Source of the DNA: Edwardsiella anguillarum ET080813
Lineage (GTDB): Bacteria > Pseudomonadota > Gammaproteobacteria > Enterobacterales > Enterobacteriaceae
Assembly: GCF_000264765.2 (NCBI RefSeq)
Contig: NZ_CP006664.1
Coordinates: 3,100,001-3,164,000 of the forward strand
DNA length: 64,000 bases
Reading direction: 5' to 3'
Position numbers and translations under genes: made by a program
Shown here: positions 50,267-60,733 of the stretch, one piece after another
Numbering within the stretch: position 1 is the first letter of the stretch
How the letters are laid out: each line of letters begins with the position of its first letter
Notes under the pieces: model-generated
Database searches by the model: none
What the model was told of the DNA's origin: nothing
The model's input: only the letters and a program-made list of their open reading frames with translations

Positions 50267-51115
50267 TTACGCTATTTTCTGCTGCGCCTTGAGCCAGGCT
50301 ATCTCATCCTGCCAGCGATCGGGATCGGTGGTTTCCAGGATCAGCGGGATGCCGTCAAAGCGCGGATCGCGCATGATCCAGCGGAACGCGGTATAGCCGA
50401 TATTGCCTTCCCCCAGACTCTGGTGTCGGTCAACTCGGCTGTTGAAGGCGCTTTTCGCATCGTTGAGGTGCATGCCACGCAGATATGTAAAGCCGACGGT
50501 GCGGGAGAATTGGGCAAAGGTCTCCTCGCATGCCGCTTCGTCGCGCAGATCATAGCCGGCGGCGAAGGCATGGCAGGTATCGATACAGACTCCGACGCGC
50601 GATTTGTCCTCGACCTGCTCAATGATGGCCGCCAGCTGCTCGAAGCGGAAGCCCAGGTTGCTGCCCTGACCGGCGGTGTTCTCGATCACCGCGCATACCC
50701 CCTGGGTCTGAGAGAGTGCGAGATTGATTGACTCCGCGATGCGGGACAGACAGTCGCGCTCGTCGATCTGCAGCAGGTGGCTACCGGGGTGAAAGTTGAG
50801 CAGGGTCAGCCCCAGATCGGCACAGCGCTGCATTTCATCGATAAAGGCGCCGCGCGACTTTTCCAGCGCCTCGGCGACCGGATGGCCCAGATTGATCAGG
50901 TAGCTATCGTGCGGCAGGATCTGCTGCGGCCGATAGTCATAGCGCGTGCAGGCGGCCCTGAAGGCGTCAATGGCATCGTCCGTCAGCGGGGCCGCCTTCC
51001 ATTGGCGCTGGTTCTTGGTGAACAGCGCAAATGCGGTGGCTTCCAGCGCATGGGCGCGGGCGGGGGCCTGATCCAGCCCTCCGGCGGCGCTGACGTGAGC
51101 TCCAATATATTTCAT
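50267..51115 (-). CDS. nfo: Endonuclease IV
   Basis: Metal-dependent AP endonuclease of base excision repair. With the ATG at 51115 ([19 protein letters not shown] upstream) it has 282 residues (E. coli 285). The zinc-site motifs are seen in [57 protein letters not shown] and LETTDPD. The frame continues 23 codons upstream without similarity. It follows yeiH in the same direction, as in E. coli, but a terminator separates them. Confidence 0.98.
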   Translation of the reverse strand: MKYIGAHVSAAGGLDQAPARAHALEATAFALFTKNQRQWKAAPLTDDAIDAFRAACTRYDYRPQQILPHDSYLINLGHPVAEALEKSRGAFIDEMQRCADLGLTLLNFHPGSHLLQIDERDCLSRIAESINLALSQTQGVCAVIENTAGQGSNLGFRFEQLAAIIEQVEDKSRVGVCIDTCHAFAAGYDLRDEAACEETFAQFSRTVGFTYLRGMHLNDAKSAFNSRVDRHQSLGEGNIGYTAFRWIMRDPRFDGIPLILETTDPDRWQDEIAWLKAQQKIA

Positions 51116-51183
51116 AGGGTTATCTCCTGTTGCGATGGCGCTATTATGGCACTGAACGCACGGGCAGCGTAGTTTTTTACCCA

Positions 51184-51220
51184 AAACAAAACACCCTGCT
51201 AACCATGGGTTAACAGGGTG
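51184..51220 (-). terminator. Rho-independent terminator of yeiH
   Basis: On the minus strand CACCCTGTTAACC/GGTTAGCAGGGTG, with one mismatch and a 3-nt loop, is followed by TTTTGTTTT. It lies 14 bases after the yeiH stop. Confidence 0.88.
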
Positions 51221-51233
51221 CGGAGGCTGTCGT

Positions 51234-52298
51234 TTACAGGCAGCGCTGGATCACGACGTTGATGGCGGCGCCGCCGATAATCAGCCAGGCGAACAGCAGG
51301 CTGGCCAGAATGATGGGGCGGATACCGGCCTGGCGGATGGCGCTGATGTGGGTGGTCAGGCCAAGGGCGGCCATGGCCATGGCCAGCAGGATGGTATCCA
51401 GGGTGATCAGCGCGTGCACCAGCGCGCCGGGCAGCAGGTTAAAGGAGTTAAAGCCGGCGACCAGAATAAAGATAACCGCGAACCAGGGGATGGTGATCGG
51501 GGCTTTTTTCCCACCGGCGTTGCCGGCGCCGCGGCTGAGCGCGCTGGACAGGATCAGCAGAAACGGCGCCAGCATCATCACGCGGATCATTTTGGCGATA
51601 ACCGCGGCGTTGCCGGTGTCATCGCTGATAGCGCGTCCGGCGGCGACCACCTGGGCCACCTCATGTATCGTAGATCCAATATAGATGCCGAAGCTTTCCT
51701 GGGTCATGGCGATCCACTGGTAGTGGGCGTTGAGCTGATAGAGCCAGGGGTACAGGAAGATGGCGATGGTACCGAAGATAACGACGGTCGAAACGGCAAC
51801 CGAAACCTTGCTGGCGTCGGCTTTGACCACCGGTTCGGTGGCCATGACCGCCGCCGCGCCGCAGATGCTGCTGCCGGCACCGATCAGCATCACGGTCTGT
51901 TTGTCCATGCCAAAGACTTTACGACCCAGCCACAACGCCAGCAGGAAGGTGGAGCTGAGGGTCAGCGCATCGGTGACGATGCCGGTTAGGCCAACGTCGG
52001 CTATTTGCTGAAAGGTCAGGCGGAAGCCATACAGGATGATCCCCAGGCGTAGGAATTTCTGTTTGGCCAGATGAACCCCGACGGAGCAGGGAATGCTCAG
52101 GGCCGGATAGACGCTGTTGCCGATCAGTATACCGAGGATGATGGCCAAGGTCAGGGCGCCAAAGCCGAGCTGTTCGACCCAGGGCAGGGCACCGGCCCAC
52201 ATGGATACGGCGGTGATGATGCCGGTCAGCAGCAGCCCGGGGAGCAGGCGCAGCAGGGCGTGGGTCTGGTGTGAAGCGCGCGATCTGTTTTCTGTCAT
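51234..52298 (-). CDS. yeiH: Inner-membrane protein YeiH (UPF0324 family)
   Basis: A polytopic membrane protein of 354 residues from the ATG at 52298 (E. coli 349). It has about nine hydrophobic segments and the family sequences [44 protein letters not shown] and [22 protein letters not shown]. Members of this family are thought to be sulfonate/sulfate-type exporters or related carriers; the substrate of YeiH is unknown. The frame extends 14 codons upstream to 52340 but the aligned start is preferred. It lies in the conserved nfo-yeiH-yeiE-lysP cluster, with yeiE divergent. Confidence 0.94.
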   Translation of the reverse strand: MTENRSRASHQTHALLRLLPGLLLTGIITAVSMWAGALPWVEQLGFGALTLAIILGILIGNSVYPALSIPCSVGVHLAKQKFLRLGIILYGFRLTFQQIADVGLTGIVTDALTLSSTFLLALWLGRKVFGMDKQTVMLIGAGSSICGAAAVMATEPVVKADASKVSVAVSTVVIFGTIAIFLYPWLYQLNAHYQWIAMTQESFGIYIGSTIHEVAQVVAAGRAISDDTGNAAVIAKMIRVMMLAPFLLILSSALSRGAGNAGGKKAPITIPWFAVIFILVAGFNSFNLLPGALVHALITLDTILLAMAMAALGLTTHISAIRQAGIRPIILASLLFAWLIIGGAAINVVIQRCL

Positions 52299-52433
52299 TG
52301 TTATTCTGAACTGTATTATTGTGAATTTAAGAGCCGTCAAGCTTAAAGAGACAGTGGCTAAATTCTAAATCGATAATAGTACTATGTTTTATAGACATAT
52401 TTGCTAGATACCTCCGCGCCGGATGCGCTCGGC

Positions 52434-52691
52434 TTAGGCATCCGGCGGGGTGGCGGCATTGGTATTGATGATGATCAGCAGGACGCTCAGGGGGGAGAGC
52501 AGCGCCGCCAGCGCCGCGGTAACCGTGTTGCCCTGAGAGAGCAGCCAGGCGCCATAGTAAAAGCCGCAGGCCAGCGTCACCTGCAGGACAAAGGCCAGCG
52601 CACCGCCGCGCCACCCGCGCCTGGCCCAGGCAAAGGCGCAGATCGCCAGGGTCACCAGCGCACCGATCAGATAGCCATACAGGGTTTCCAT
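52434..52691 (-). CDS. Small inner-membrane protein of unknown function
   Basis: An 85-residue protein from the ATG at 52691, which has a strong GGGAGG upstream. It has three hydrophobic stretches: TLYGYLIGALVTLAICAFAW, ALAFVLQVTLACGFYYGAWLL and AALAALLSPLSVLLIIINT. The frame continues 39 codons upstream without a second ribosome-binding site. I do not recognise the family. It sits between yeiH and a universal stress protein; nothing in the context suggests a role. Confidence 0.65.
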   Translation of the reverse strand: METLYGYLIGALVTLAICAFAWARRGWRGGALAFVLQVTLACGFYYGAWLLSQGNTVTAALAALLSPLSVLLIIINTNAATPPDA

Positions 52692-53013
52692 GGTAGCCTC
52701 CCGCCCGCCGCTGTCGTGTTTAGACTGCCTACGTTGAGTATAGTGTAATTGTGCCGGGGTAAAGGACGGCGGCGTTTGCGCAGGGTGGGGCGACGGCGAA
52801 TAAATCACCCGTTTGTGTTATAGTCAGACGGGATCTTTCGGCGGCGGCGTCAGGTACGCACGGCGCTGCGCAGGGAAGAGGCGCGCGGGTGCGACGCGCT
52901 CCGCTGGGATTTTCCAGGGCGCCCCGGCCGTGTGTGCGGCAGGTGCGTCTGAGTGACAGTAGCTGGGTTAACTATCAATCATTTACATCAATCATCAATA
53001 AAGGAGATCCACA
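52692..53013. other. Intergenic region upstream of the universal stress protein
   Basis: 322 bp. AGGAG lies just before the stress-protein ATG, preceded by repeated ATCAATCAT sequences (about 52974-52998). No promoter was assigned with confidence and no gene was seen. Confidence 0.4.
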
Positions 53014-53454
53014 ATGGATGGCACCTATAACATGATTTTGGTACCGGTTGATTTGGAAGAGCCTCAGTTGACGGAGGTCGCGCTGAAGCACGCCCTGTTT
53101 TTGGCCGAGCAGTCCCAGGCTTCGCTGCGCCTGCTACATGTGCATTCCCCTGTTCCCACGATCTTTATGAGCGAGTATCCCCAGCAGATCGCTGAGCTGC
53201 GTGATGCGGCGCTACAGCAGGCCGAAAGACGGCTGGAGGCGCTGGCGGCATCGCTGCCGCTGCCGCCGGAGCGCACCGGCGTCAAGGTCTGCTGGGGCTC
53301 TATCTATGATGAGATCCTGAAAGAGGCCGGGGCGTGCGGCGCGGATTTGATCGTGATCGGCTCACGCCGTCCCAGCATGTCAACCTACCTACTCGGCTCT
53401 AACGCCGCCCGCGTGGTGCGCCACGCCAGCATCTCCGTGCTGGTGGTGCGCTGA
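53014..53454 (+). CDS. Universal stress protein (UspF/UspG type)
   Basis: A 146-residue UspA-fold protein. It starts with the strand NMILVPVDLEE and ends with the ATP-binding signature VIGSRRPSMSTYLLGSNAARVVRHASISVLVVR (G-x2-x..G-S-N form), so it should bind ATP. It resembles E. coli UspF and UspG about equally; I give no symbol. AAAGGAG lies seven bases before the ATG. A role in stress survival or adhesion is inferred from the family only. Confidence 0.88.
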   Translation: MDGTYNMILVPVDLEEPQLTEVALKHALFLAEQSQASLRLLHVHSPVPTIFMSEYPQQIAELRDAALQQAERRLEALAASLPLPPERTGVKVCWGSIYDEILKEAGACGADLIVIGSRRPSMSTYLLGSNAARVVRHASISVLVVR

Positions 53455-53649
53455 TCCTGCGCCGGCCTCTCTGGTCGGGGAGGCCGGACGTGAGATATTA
53501 ATCGCTTTAAGTAGTAAATTCTTTCTGATTTATCTATAGTTGGCGCTGCGCACGCAATATTAGACGCAGAGAGCGGCCCCGTCGTCGTCGGGTCACAGGG
53601 CTATCGGCGCCGGGGACGGCGCGTTGGTTGAAACGGTTTGGATCTGTCT

Positions 53650-54516
53650 ATGCACATTACCTTGCGACAACTGGAAGTTTTTACAGAAGTACTGAAAAGC
53701 GGTTCGACCACGCAGGCATCCATGGTGCTGGCGCTTTCGCAGTCGGCGGTGAGTGCGGCGCTGTCGGATCTGGAGACCCAACTGTCGGTGCGTCTGTTCG
53801 ATCGCGTAGGTAAACGGCTGGTGGTCAACGAGCACGGTCGCCTGCTGTATCCGAAAGCGATGGCGTTGCTGGAGCAGGCCAGCGAAATCGAACAGCTGTT
53901 TAAGGGGGAGAGCGGGGCGCTGCGCATTGCCGCCAGCAGCACCATCGGTAACTATATTCTGCCGCCGATGATGGCCGCCTACCGTCGCGATTTTCCCGTG
54001 ACGCCGCTGGAGCTGCACGTGGGCAACAGCCACGATGTGATCAGCGCCGTGGCGGAGTTTAACGCCGATCTGGGGCTGATCGAGGGGCCGTGTCACATGC
54101 CAGAGCTGACCACTCAAAGTTGGCTGGAGGATGAGCTGGTGGTGTTTGCCGCGCCGGATCACCCGCTGCTGCGTGAGCCGGTCACCCTGGCCCGTCTGGC
54201 GGAGGCGCCGTGGATTCTGCGTGAGACTGGCTCCGGCACCCGCGAGGTGGTTGAACATCTGCTGCTCTCTCATTTGCCCCACTTCGATCTGGTGATGGAG
54301 CTGGGCAACTCCGAGGCCATCAAGCATGCGGTGCGCTATGGCATCGGCATCAGCTGTCTGTCGCGCCGGGTGATCGAAGAGCAGCTGAGCAACGGTACGC
54401 TGGTCGAGGTCGTGCTGCCGGAGATCAATCTGCATCGCTCGCTGTATCTGATCCACCACCGCCAGAAGCATATCTCCAAGGCGCTGGCCCGTTTTCTGAG
54501 CTACTGCCAGGCGTAG
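53650..54516 (+). CDS. yeiE: LysR-family regulator YeiE
   Basis: A 288-residue LysR-type regulator (E. coli YeiE 293). The N-terminal winged helix-turn-helix is [20 protein letters not shown], then [16 protein letters not shown] and [16 protein letters not shown]. The effector domain includes [15 protein letters not shown] and [17 protein letters not shown] start at the ATG at 53650, aligned with E. coli; a TTG four codons upstream is possible. The gene is divergent from yeiH and directly upstream of lysP. YeiE is described as a sulfite-responsive regulator in E. coli and Salmonella; the effector here is inferred. Confidence 0.94.
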   Translation: MHITLRQLEVFTEVLKSGSTTQASMVLALSQSAVSAALSDLETQLSVRLFDRVGKRLVVNEHGRLLYPKAMALLEQASEIEQLFKGESGALRIAASSTIGNYILPPMMAAYRRDFPVTPLELHVGNSHDVISAVAEFNADLGLIEGPCHMPELTTQSWLEDELVVFAAPDHPLLREPVTLARLAEAPWILRETGSGTREVVEHLLLSHLPHFDLVMELGNSEAIKHAVRYGIGISCLSRRVIEEQLSNGTLVEVVLPEINLHRSLYLIHHRQKHISKALARFLSYCQA

Positions 54517-54726
54517 CCTCCGCGGCGGCGGCAGCAGGGGCTGCTGCCATAGCTCATTGTGATCTTTGTGTATTTTTATTGCACACGCGATTAGCCACTC
54601 GCTAATAATCCCGCAACCATCATGAAGCTCTCTTATTATCGTTAGATTGTTACTTCCCGCCGCAGATGGATTTGTTACAATCCCGCCTGGTTTCATGATT
54701 CAACGCAAAACAACGATAGGGTTCTA

Positions 54727-56208
54727 ATGGCTCAGACAAAAACTACCGTCCCCGACGCGGGACAAGGACCGGCGCTGCGCCGGGAGTTAAAAGCGCGGCA
54801 CTTGTCGATGATCGCTATCGGCGGTTCTATTGGTACTGGGCTGTTTGTCGCATCGGGCGCTACGGTGTCCCAGGCCGGCCCCGGCGGTGCGCTGCTGTCG
54901 TATATCATCATCGGAATGATGGTGTACTTCCTGATGACCAGCCTGGGTGAGCTGGCGGCGTTTATGCCGGTGTCAGGCTCGTTTTCTACCTACGGCTCAC
55001 GCTATGTGGAAGAGGGCTTCGGCTTCGCGCTGGGCTGGAACTATTGGTATAACTGGGCGGTGACCATCGCCGTCGATCTGGTGGCCGCACAGCTGGTGAT
55101 GGGCTATTGGTTTCCCGATATGCCCGGCTGGATCTGGAGCGCGCTGTTCCTGTGCCTGATTTTCCTGCTGAACTATATTTCGGTGAAGGGCTTTGGCGAG
55201 GCGGAGTATTGGTTCTCGCTGATCAAAGTCAGTACCGTGATCATCTTTATCGCCGTGGGGCTGATGATGATCGCCGGCATCCTGAAGGGCGGCGAAGGCG
55301 CCGGTTTCCATAACTGGACCGTCGGCGATGCGCCGTTTGCCGGGGGCTTTGCCTCGATGATCGGGGTGGCGATGATCGTCGGCTTCTCCTTCCAGGGCAC
55401 CGAACTTATCGGCATTGCCGCGGGGGAGTCGAAGGATCCGGGTAAAAATATTCCGATGGCGGTGCGTCAGGTCTTCTGGCGAATTCTGCTGTTCTATGTG
55501 TTCGCTATCCTGATCATCAGTCTGCTGATCCCCTATACTGACCCCAGCCTGCTGCGCAATGACGTGAAGGATATCTCCGTCAGCCCGTTCACCCTGGTGT
55601 TCAAGAATGCCGGTCTGCTCTCTGCGGCGGCGGTGATGAACGCGGTGATCCTGACGGCGGTGCTGTCAGCGGGTAACTCCGGGATGTATGCCTCGACGCG
55701 CATGCTGTATACCCTGGCGACGGAGGGCAAGGCCCCGCGTATTTTCGGTCGTCTGTCCAAGGGTGGCGTGCCGCGCAACGCGCTGTACGCCACCACGGTG
55801 GTCGCCGGTCTGTGCTTCCTGACCTCGATGTTCGGCAACCAGGAGGTCTATCTGTGGCTGCTGAACACCTCGGGGATGACCGGATTTATCGCCTGGCTGG
55901 GGATCGCCATCAGCCACTACCGCTTCCGTCGCGGCTACGTGATGGCGGGACTCGACCTGAACGCGCTGCCGTATAAATCCGGCTTTTTCCCGCTGGGGCC
56001 GATCTTCGCCTTTGTGCTGTGTCTGATCATCACGCTGGGACAGAACTATGAGGCGTTCCTGGAGGATCGCATCGACTGGTACGGTGTGACCGCGACCTAT
56101 ATCGGCCTGCCGCTGTTCCTGATCATCTGGTTCGGCTATAAGCTGACGCAGGGAACCCGGTTTGTCCGCTATAGCGAGATGACCTTCCCGACGACCAAGA
56201 TCGACTAA
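54727..56208 (+). CDS. lysP: Lysine-specific permease LysP
   Basis: APC-family proton symporter for lysine; in E. coli it also inhibits the CadC activator. 493 residues (E. coli 489) with twelve hydrophobic segments. The family signature is RELKARHLSMIAIGGSIGTGLFVASG, followed by GPGGALLSYIIIGMMVYFLM and the FQGTELIGIAAGESKDP segment. It lies directly downstream of yeiE in the same direction and ends at a terminator. Confidence 0.97.
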   Translation: MAQTKTTVPDAGQGPALRRELKARHLSMIAIGGSIGTGLFVASGATVSQAGPGGALLSYIIIGMMVYFLMTSLGELAAFMPVSGSFSTYGSRYVEEGFGFALGWNYWYNWAVTIAVDLVAAQLVMGYWFPDMPGWIWSALFLCLIFLLNYISVKGFGEAEYWFSLIKVSTVIIFIAVGLMMIAGILKGGEGAGFHNWTVGDAPFAGGFASMIGVAMIVGFSFQGTELIGIAAGESKDPGKNIPMAVRQVFWRILLFYVFAILIISLLIPYTDPSLLRNDVKDISVSPFTLVFKNAGLLSAAAVMNAVILTAVLSAGNSGMYASTRMLYTLATEGKAPRIFGRLSKGGVPRNALYATTVVAGLCFLTSMFGNQEVYLWLLNTSGMTGFIAWLGIAISHYRFRRGYVMAGLDLNALPYKSGFFPLGPIFAFVLCLIITLGQNYEAFLEDRIDWYGVTATYIGLPLFLIIWFGYKLTQGTRFVRYSEMTFPTTKID

Positions 56209-56227
56209 GCGGTTTACCGCGAAAAAG

Positions 56228-56263
56228 CGCTCCGGGTGCCTGTGCCCTGGGGCGTTTTTTTTT
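56228..56263 (+). terminator. Terminator of lysP
   Basis: Stem CGCTCCGGG/CCCTGGGGCG with two G-U pairs and an 8-nt loop, followed by nine T; 20 bases after the stop. Confidence 0.8.
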
Positions 56264-56308
56264 GCCTTTTTTCCGCGGAGGGGGCTGCACTGTCGATGCA
56301 GGGGCGAT

Positions 56309-56331
56309 AAAAAACCCGCCGTAGCGGGTTT
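56309..56331 (-). terminator. Terminator of metG
   Basis: On the minus strand AAACCCGC/GCGGGTTT with a 4-nt loop, followed by TTT. It is 23 bases after the metG stop. Confidence 0.88.
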
Positions 56332-56353
56332 GGGGGGGGAACGGACAGCGGCG

Positions 56354-58402
56354 TTACTTCACCTGCTGACCCGGCTGTGCGCCACAATCCGGGCTGAGCA
56401 GGAAGATATCCTTCCCGCCTGGGCCTGCGGCCATCACCATCCCCTCGGAGATACCGAAGCGCATCTTACGCGGCGCCAGGTTGGCGACCATCACCGTCAG
56501 ACGGCCGACCAGCGCCTGCGGATCCGGATACGCGCTACGGATGCCGGAGAAGACTTGGCGCAGCTCGCCGCCGAGATCCAGTTGGAGCTTCAGCAGTTTA
56601 TCTGAGCCTTCTACCAGGTCGGCACTGACGATCTGGGCGATGCGCATATCCACTTTGGCGAAGTCGTCGAAGGTGATGGTCTCCTGGATCGGATCGTCAG
56701 CCAGCGGGCCGCTGACGGCGGGTTTCGCCGCGGCCGCGGCGGCAAGTTTGCCTTCTTCAATCATGGCGTCAACTTTACTCATTTCAATGCGGTTAAACAG
56801 GGCCTTGAACGGATTGACCCGGTGGCCCAGCAGCGGCTCGGCGATAGTATCCCAGCGCAGCTCAGCGTTGAGGAAGGCCTCGGTGCGCGCGCTCAGCGCC
56901 GGCAGCACCGGCTTGAGGTAGGTCATCAGCACGCGGAACAGATTGAGGCCCATGGAGCAGATGGCCTGCAGATCGGCATCGCGCCCCTCTTGCTTGGCCA
57001 CCACCCACGGCGCCTGCTCATCGACATAGCGGTTGGCCAGATCGGCCAGGGCCATGATTTCGCGGATCGCCTTGCCCGACTCGCGCGCCTCATAGGCTTG
57101 GGCGATCTCCGCCGCCGCGTCGACAAAGGTCTGGTACAGCGCCGGATCGGCCAGGGTATCGGAGAGCTGGCCGGCGAAGCGCTTGGTAATAAAGCCGGCG
57201 TTGCGCGAGGCCAGGTTGACCACCTTGTTGACGATATCGGCGTTGACGCGCTGAACAAAGTCCTCCAGGTTCAGGTCGATGTCGTCGATACGATCGGAGA
57301 GCTTGGCGGTATAGTAGTAGCGCAGGCAGTCCGGATCCAGGTGGTTCAGGTAGGTGCGGGCCTGAATGAAGGTGCCACGCGACTTGGACATCTTGGCGCC
57401 GTTGACGGTGACGTAGCCGTGTACAAAGACGTTGCTCGGCTTACGGAAACCGCTGCCTTCCAGCATCGCCGGCCAGAACAGGCTGTGGAAGTAGACGATG
57501 TCCTTACCGATAAAGTGATACAGCTCGGCGTCGCTCTCCGGGCCCCAGTAGTCGTCAAAGTTCAGATCGCCGCGCTTGTCGCACAGATTTTTGAATGATC
57601 CCATATAGCCGATGGGCGCATCCAGCCAGACGTAAAAGTATTTGCCCGGCGCATCGGGGATCTCAAAGCCAAAGTAAGGGGCATCGCGGGTGATGTCCCA
57701 CTGCTGCAGGCCGGACTCAAACCACTCCTGCATCTTGTTGGCAACCTGCTCCTGCAGGGCGCCGGAGCGGGTCCACGCCTGCAGCATGGCGCCGAAGGAC
57801 GGCAGATCGAAGAAGAAGTGCTCCGATTCGCGCAGGATAGGCGTGGCGCCGGAGACCACGGACTTCGGGTTGATAAGCTCAGTGGGGCTATAGGTGGCGC
57901 CGCACACTTCGCAGTTATCGCCGTACTGATCGGCGGACTGACACTTGGGACAAGTGCCCTTAACGAAGCGGTCCGGCAGGAACATGCCCTTTTCCGGATC
58001 GTAGAGCTGAGAGATGGTGCGGTTCTTAATGAAGCCGTTCTCTTTCAGACGGGTATAGATCAGGCTCGCCAGCTGACGGTTCTCTTCACTGTGGGTCGAG
58101 TGATAGTTGTCATAGCTTATCTGGAAGTCGGCAAAATCCTGCTGATGCTCTTTGCTGACCTCGGCGATCATCTGCTCCGGCGCGATCCCCATCTGCTGGG
58201 CTTTCAGCATGATCGGCGTCCCGTGCGCATCATCGGCGCAGATAAAGTGCACCTGATTGCCGCGCATTCGCTGGTAACGTACCCACACGTCCGCCTGAAT
58301 ATGCTCAAGCATGTGGCCGAGGTGGATGGAGCCGTTAGCGTAAGGGAGCGCACAGGTCACCAGAATTTTGCGTGATCCTGTTGTATCAGTGACTGAAGCC
58401 AT
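56354..58402 (-). CDS. metG: Methionyl-tRNA synthetase
   Basis: Charges initiator and elongator tRNA-Met. 682 residues (E. coli 677). The HIGH-type motif is [18 protein letters not shown], the zinc knuckle [18 protein letters not shown], and the KMSKS loop [11 protein letters not shown]. The C-terminal EMAP-II/tRNA-binding dimer domain (about 580-682) starts [20 protein letters not shown] linker rich in alanine joins the domains. The gene is divergent from mrp as in E. coli and ends at a terminator shared in space with lysP. Confidence 0.98.
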   Translation of the reverse strand: MASVTDTTGSRKILVTCALPYANGSIHLGHMLEHIQADVWVRYQRMRGNQVHFICADDAHGTPIMLKAQQMGIAPEQMIAEVSKEHQQDFADFQISYDNYHSTHSEENRQLASLIYTRLKENGFIKNRTISQLYDPEKGMFLPDRFVKGTCPKCQSADQYGDNCEVCGATYSPTELINPKSVVSGATPILRESEHFFFDLPSFGAMLQAWTRSGALQEQVANKMQEWFESGLQQWDITRDAPYFGFEIPDAPGKYFYVWLDAPIGYMGSFKNLCDKRGDLNFDDYWGPESDAELYHFIGKDIVYFHSLFWPAMLEGSGFRKPSNVFVHGYVTVNGAKMSKSRGTFIQARTYLNHLDPDCLRYYYTAKLSDRIDDIDLNLEDFVQRVNADIVNKVVNLASRNAGFITKRFAGQLSDTLADPALYQTFVDAAAEIAQAYEARESGKAIREIMALADLANRYVDEQAPWVVAKQEGRDADLQAICSMGLNLFRVLMTYLKPVLPALSARTEAFLNAELRWDTIAEPLLGHRVNPFKALFNRIEMSKVDAMIEEGKLAAAAAAKPAVSGPLADDPIQETITFDDFAKVDMRIAQIVSADLVEGSDKLLKLQLDLGGELRQVFSGIRSAYPDPQALVGRLTVMVANLAPRKMRFGISEGMVMAAGPGGKDIFLLSPDCGAQPGQQVK

Positions 58403-58755
58403 AGTGGATTTTGTATCTCTCGGTTAAATAATGGAAGGTAACCTCTGATGTTACCCGATTGCGCCGTCGGTCGCTAGGGCACGTCCCGTAGGGTCGGGGT
58501 CATTTTCGCCCGGTGCCGCGTGACTCACGGTGCATGTGGGCCCGCGCAACCTCGTCGCTCGCGCCTTGTCCTGGGCCAATGACCGTCCGCGCCGCTCACG
58601 ACCCGTTACGGGATACGCCCCAGGCCGCGTCCCGCGATTCTGGCGCCGGCGTTGGCGGGCGGCGCCTAAAATTCGGCGGCGGATCCACTGCGCGCTCGGC
58701 CATCAGTTCTGGTAGACTGAGCGGGCGGTTTATAATAACGAATGAAGGAGTCGGG
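58403..58755. promoter_or_regulatory. Divergent metG/mrp intergenic region
   Basis: 353 bp, GC-rich. The mrp side has TATAAT at 58731-58736 with a weak -35 (TTCTGG) 18 bases upstream and AAGGAG before the mrp ATG. The frame that runs through it into mrp has no similarity to the family and is not a gene. Confidence 0.45.
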
Positions 58756-59868
58756 ATGAGCGATAAATCCCATGAGCAGTCCATGCCTGAAACGCTGCGC
58801 GCGCAGGTCGGCGCAATCCTTGATGGTTTTACCCACCCTACGCTGAATCATCCGCTGAGCGCGCTGAAAGCGCTGCATCACTGTGCCCTGCTGGATGGCG
58901 TCCTGCATATTGAACTGATGATGCCGTTTGCCTGGCAGAGCGGCTTTGATGCCCTGCAGACCGGTGTGACGCCCGCGCTGCAGCAGCTGCCGGGCGTGCA
59001 GCGCGTCACCTGGCGCCTGGCGCACAATATTGCCACCCTGAAGCGGGCCAATGACCAGCCGGGGGTAAAGGGCGTACGTAATATCATCGCCGTCAGCTCG
59101 GGCAAGGGTGGGGTCGGCAAGTCCAGCACCGCGGTGAACCTGGCGCTGGCGCTGGCCGCCGAGGGTGCCCGGGTCGGTATTCTGGATGCCGATGTGTATG
59201 GTCCGTCGATTCCGACCATGCTGGGCACCGCCCATGAGCGCCCGACGTCGCCGGACGGGCAGCATATGGCGCCGATCATGGCCCATGGCCTGGCCAGTAA
59301 CTCTATCGGCTATCTGGTCACGGATGACAACGCCATGGTGTGGCGCGGCCCGATGGCCAGCAAGGCGCTGCTGCAGCTGCTGCAGGATACCCTGTGGCCG
59401 GATCTGGACTACCTGGTGCTGGATATGCCGCCGGGGACCGGTGACATTCAGCTGACGCTGGCGCAGAGCATCCCGGTGACCGGGGCGGTGGTGGTGACAA
59501 CCCCGCAGGATATCGCGCTGCTGGATGCGATGAAGGGCATCGTGATGTTTGAGAAGGTGCACGTGCCGGTGCTGGGCGTCGTGGAGAACATGAGCATGCA
59601 CATCTGCAGCCAGTGCGGCTTCCATGAGCCGATCTTCGGCACCGGCGGAGCGCAGAAGCTGGCGGAGAAGTACCATACCCGCCTGCTGGGGCAGCTGCCG
59701 CTGCATATTTCGCTGCGTGAGGATTTGGATCGCGGCGAGCCGACGGTCAGCAGCCGTCCTGACAGCGAGTTCAGCGCCATCTACCGCCGATTGGCCGCCG
59801 ACGTGGCCGCTCAGCTGTACTGGGGCGGTGAATCCATTCCGACCGAAATCGCCTTCCGCGCCGTATAA
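58756..59868 (+). CDS. mrp: Iron-sulfur cluster carrier ATPase Mrp (ApbC)
   Basis: A P-loop NTPase that binds and transfers 4Fe-4S clusters. 370 residues (E. coli 369) from the ATG at 58756. It has an N-terminal MIP18-like domain (about 1-95), the deviant Walker A SSGKGGVGKSS and the ILDADVYGPSIPTMLG motif. The metal-binding CxxC is HICSQCGFHEPIF and the C-terminus is EIAFRAV. AAGGAG precedes the start. It is divergent from metG and followed by a terminator. Confidence 0.97.
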   Translation: MSDKSHEQSMPETLRAQVGAILDGFTHPTLNHPLSALKALHHCALLDGVLHIELMMPFAWQSGFDALQTGVTPALQQLPGVQRVTWRLAHNIATLKRANDQPGVKGVRNIIAVSSGKGGVGKSSTAVNLALALAAEGARVGILDADVYGPSIPTMLGTAHERPTSPDGQHMAPIMAHGLASNSIGYLVTDDNAMVWRGPMASKALLQLLQDTLWPDLDYLVLDMPPGTGDIQLTLAQSIPVTGAVVVTTPQDIALLDAMKGIVMFEKVHVPVLGVVENMSMHICSQCGFHEPIFGTGGAQKLAEKYHTRLLGQLPLHISLREDLDRGEPTVSSRPDSEFSAIYRRLAADVAAQLYWGGESIPTEIAFRAV

Positions 59869-59892
59869 GCGTCGGGATCGAGCGTATCATAG

Positions 59893-59922
59893 CGGGCGTC
59901 GCGGTGGACGCCCGTTATTTTT
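59893..59922 (+). terminator. Terminator of mrp
   Basis: Perfect 8-bp stem CGGGCGTC/GACGCCCG with a 6-nt loop, then TTATTTTTT, 24 bases after the mrp stop. Confidence 0.88.
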
Positions 59923-60055
59923 TACCGCCGCCGCGGCGCCGATTGGACTGGCGTCCGCCGGGCAGACTCCCTATAATTGCCGCGTCTCAGGCACCGGTCA
60001 TCCCGATCCTTCCGTGCCTTGCCCCGTCGAACACTTATATACCAGGTCTTAACAC

Positions 60056-60697
60056 ATGACTGACAACACCCACCAGTGCGTCATTATTGGCATCACAGGC
60101 GCATCCGCCTCAGGCAAAAGCCTGATTGCCAGTACCCTCTATCGCGAGCTGCGCGAGCAGGTCGGTGAGGCGCATATCGGTGTCATCCCGGAAGATAGCT
60201 ACTATAAAGACCAGAGTCACCTGACCATGGAGGAGCGCGTCAAGACCAACTATGACCATCCGAGCGCCATGGATCACAACCTGCTGTTTCAGCACCTGCA
60301 GATGCTGAAACAGGGGAACGCTATCGAGCTGCCGCAGTACAGCTACGTTGAGCATACCCGTATTCAGCAGACTATTCACCTGGAGCCGAAGAAGGTGATC
60401 ATCCTGGAAGGGATCCTGCTGCTGACCGACGCTCGCCTGCGCAACGAGCTGAACTTCTCCATCTTTGTCGATACGCCGCTGGACATCTGCCTGATGCGCC
60501 GCATGAAGCGTGACGTGAACGAGCGCGGGCGCTCCATGGAGTCGGTGATGGCCCAGTACCAGAAGACCGTACGCCCGATGTTCCTGCAGTTTATCGAGCC
60601 CTCCAAGCAGTATGCCGATATCATCGTGCCGCGCGGCGGTAAAAACCGCATCGCCATCGATATCCTCAAGGCGAAGATCAGCCAGTTCTTCGAATAA
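60056..60697 (+). CDS. udk: Uridine kinase
   Basis: Phosphorylates uridine and cytidine to the monophosphates in pyrimidine salvage. 213 residues, the same as E. coli and nearly identical in sequence. The P-loop is [15 protein letters not shown] and further motifs are [26 protein letters not shown] and [17 protein letters not shown]. In E. coli udk adjoins dcd and asmA; here a DMT transporter on the opposite strand stands between udk and dcd. Confidence 0.98.
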   Translation: MTDNTHQCVIIGITGASASGKSLIASTLYRELREQVGEAHIGVIPEDSYYKDQSHLTMEERVKTNYDHPSAMDHNLLFQHLQMLKQGNAIELPQYSYVEHTRIQQTIHLEPKKVIILEGILLLTDARLRNELNFSIFVDTPLDICLMRRMKRDVNERGRSMESVMAQYQKTVRPMFLQFIEPSKQYADIIVPRGGKNRIAIDILKAKISQFFE

Positions 60698-60733
60698 GTC
60701 CGCCGATGGCGCACCCGCCGCGGCTTTTGGCCG

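Noticed and set aside
58513-58755. N-terminal extension of the mrp frame by 81 codons
   Set aside because: The extension has no similarity to Mrp, and a good ribosome-binding site marks the ATG at 58756.
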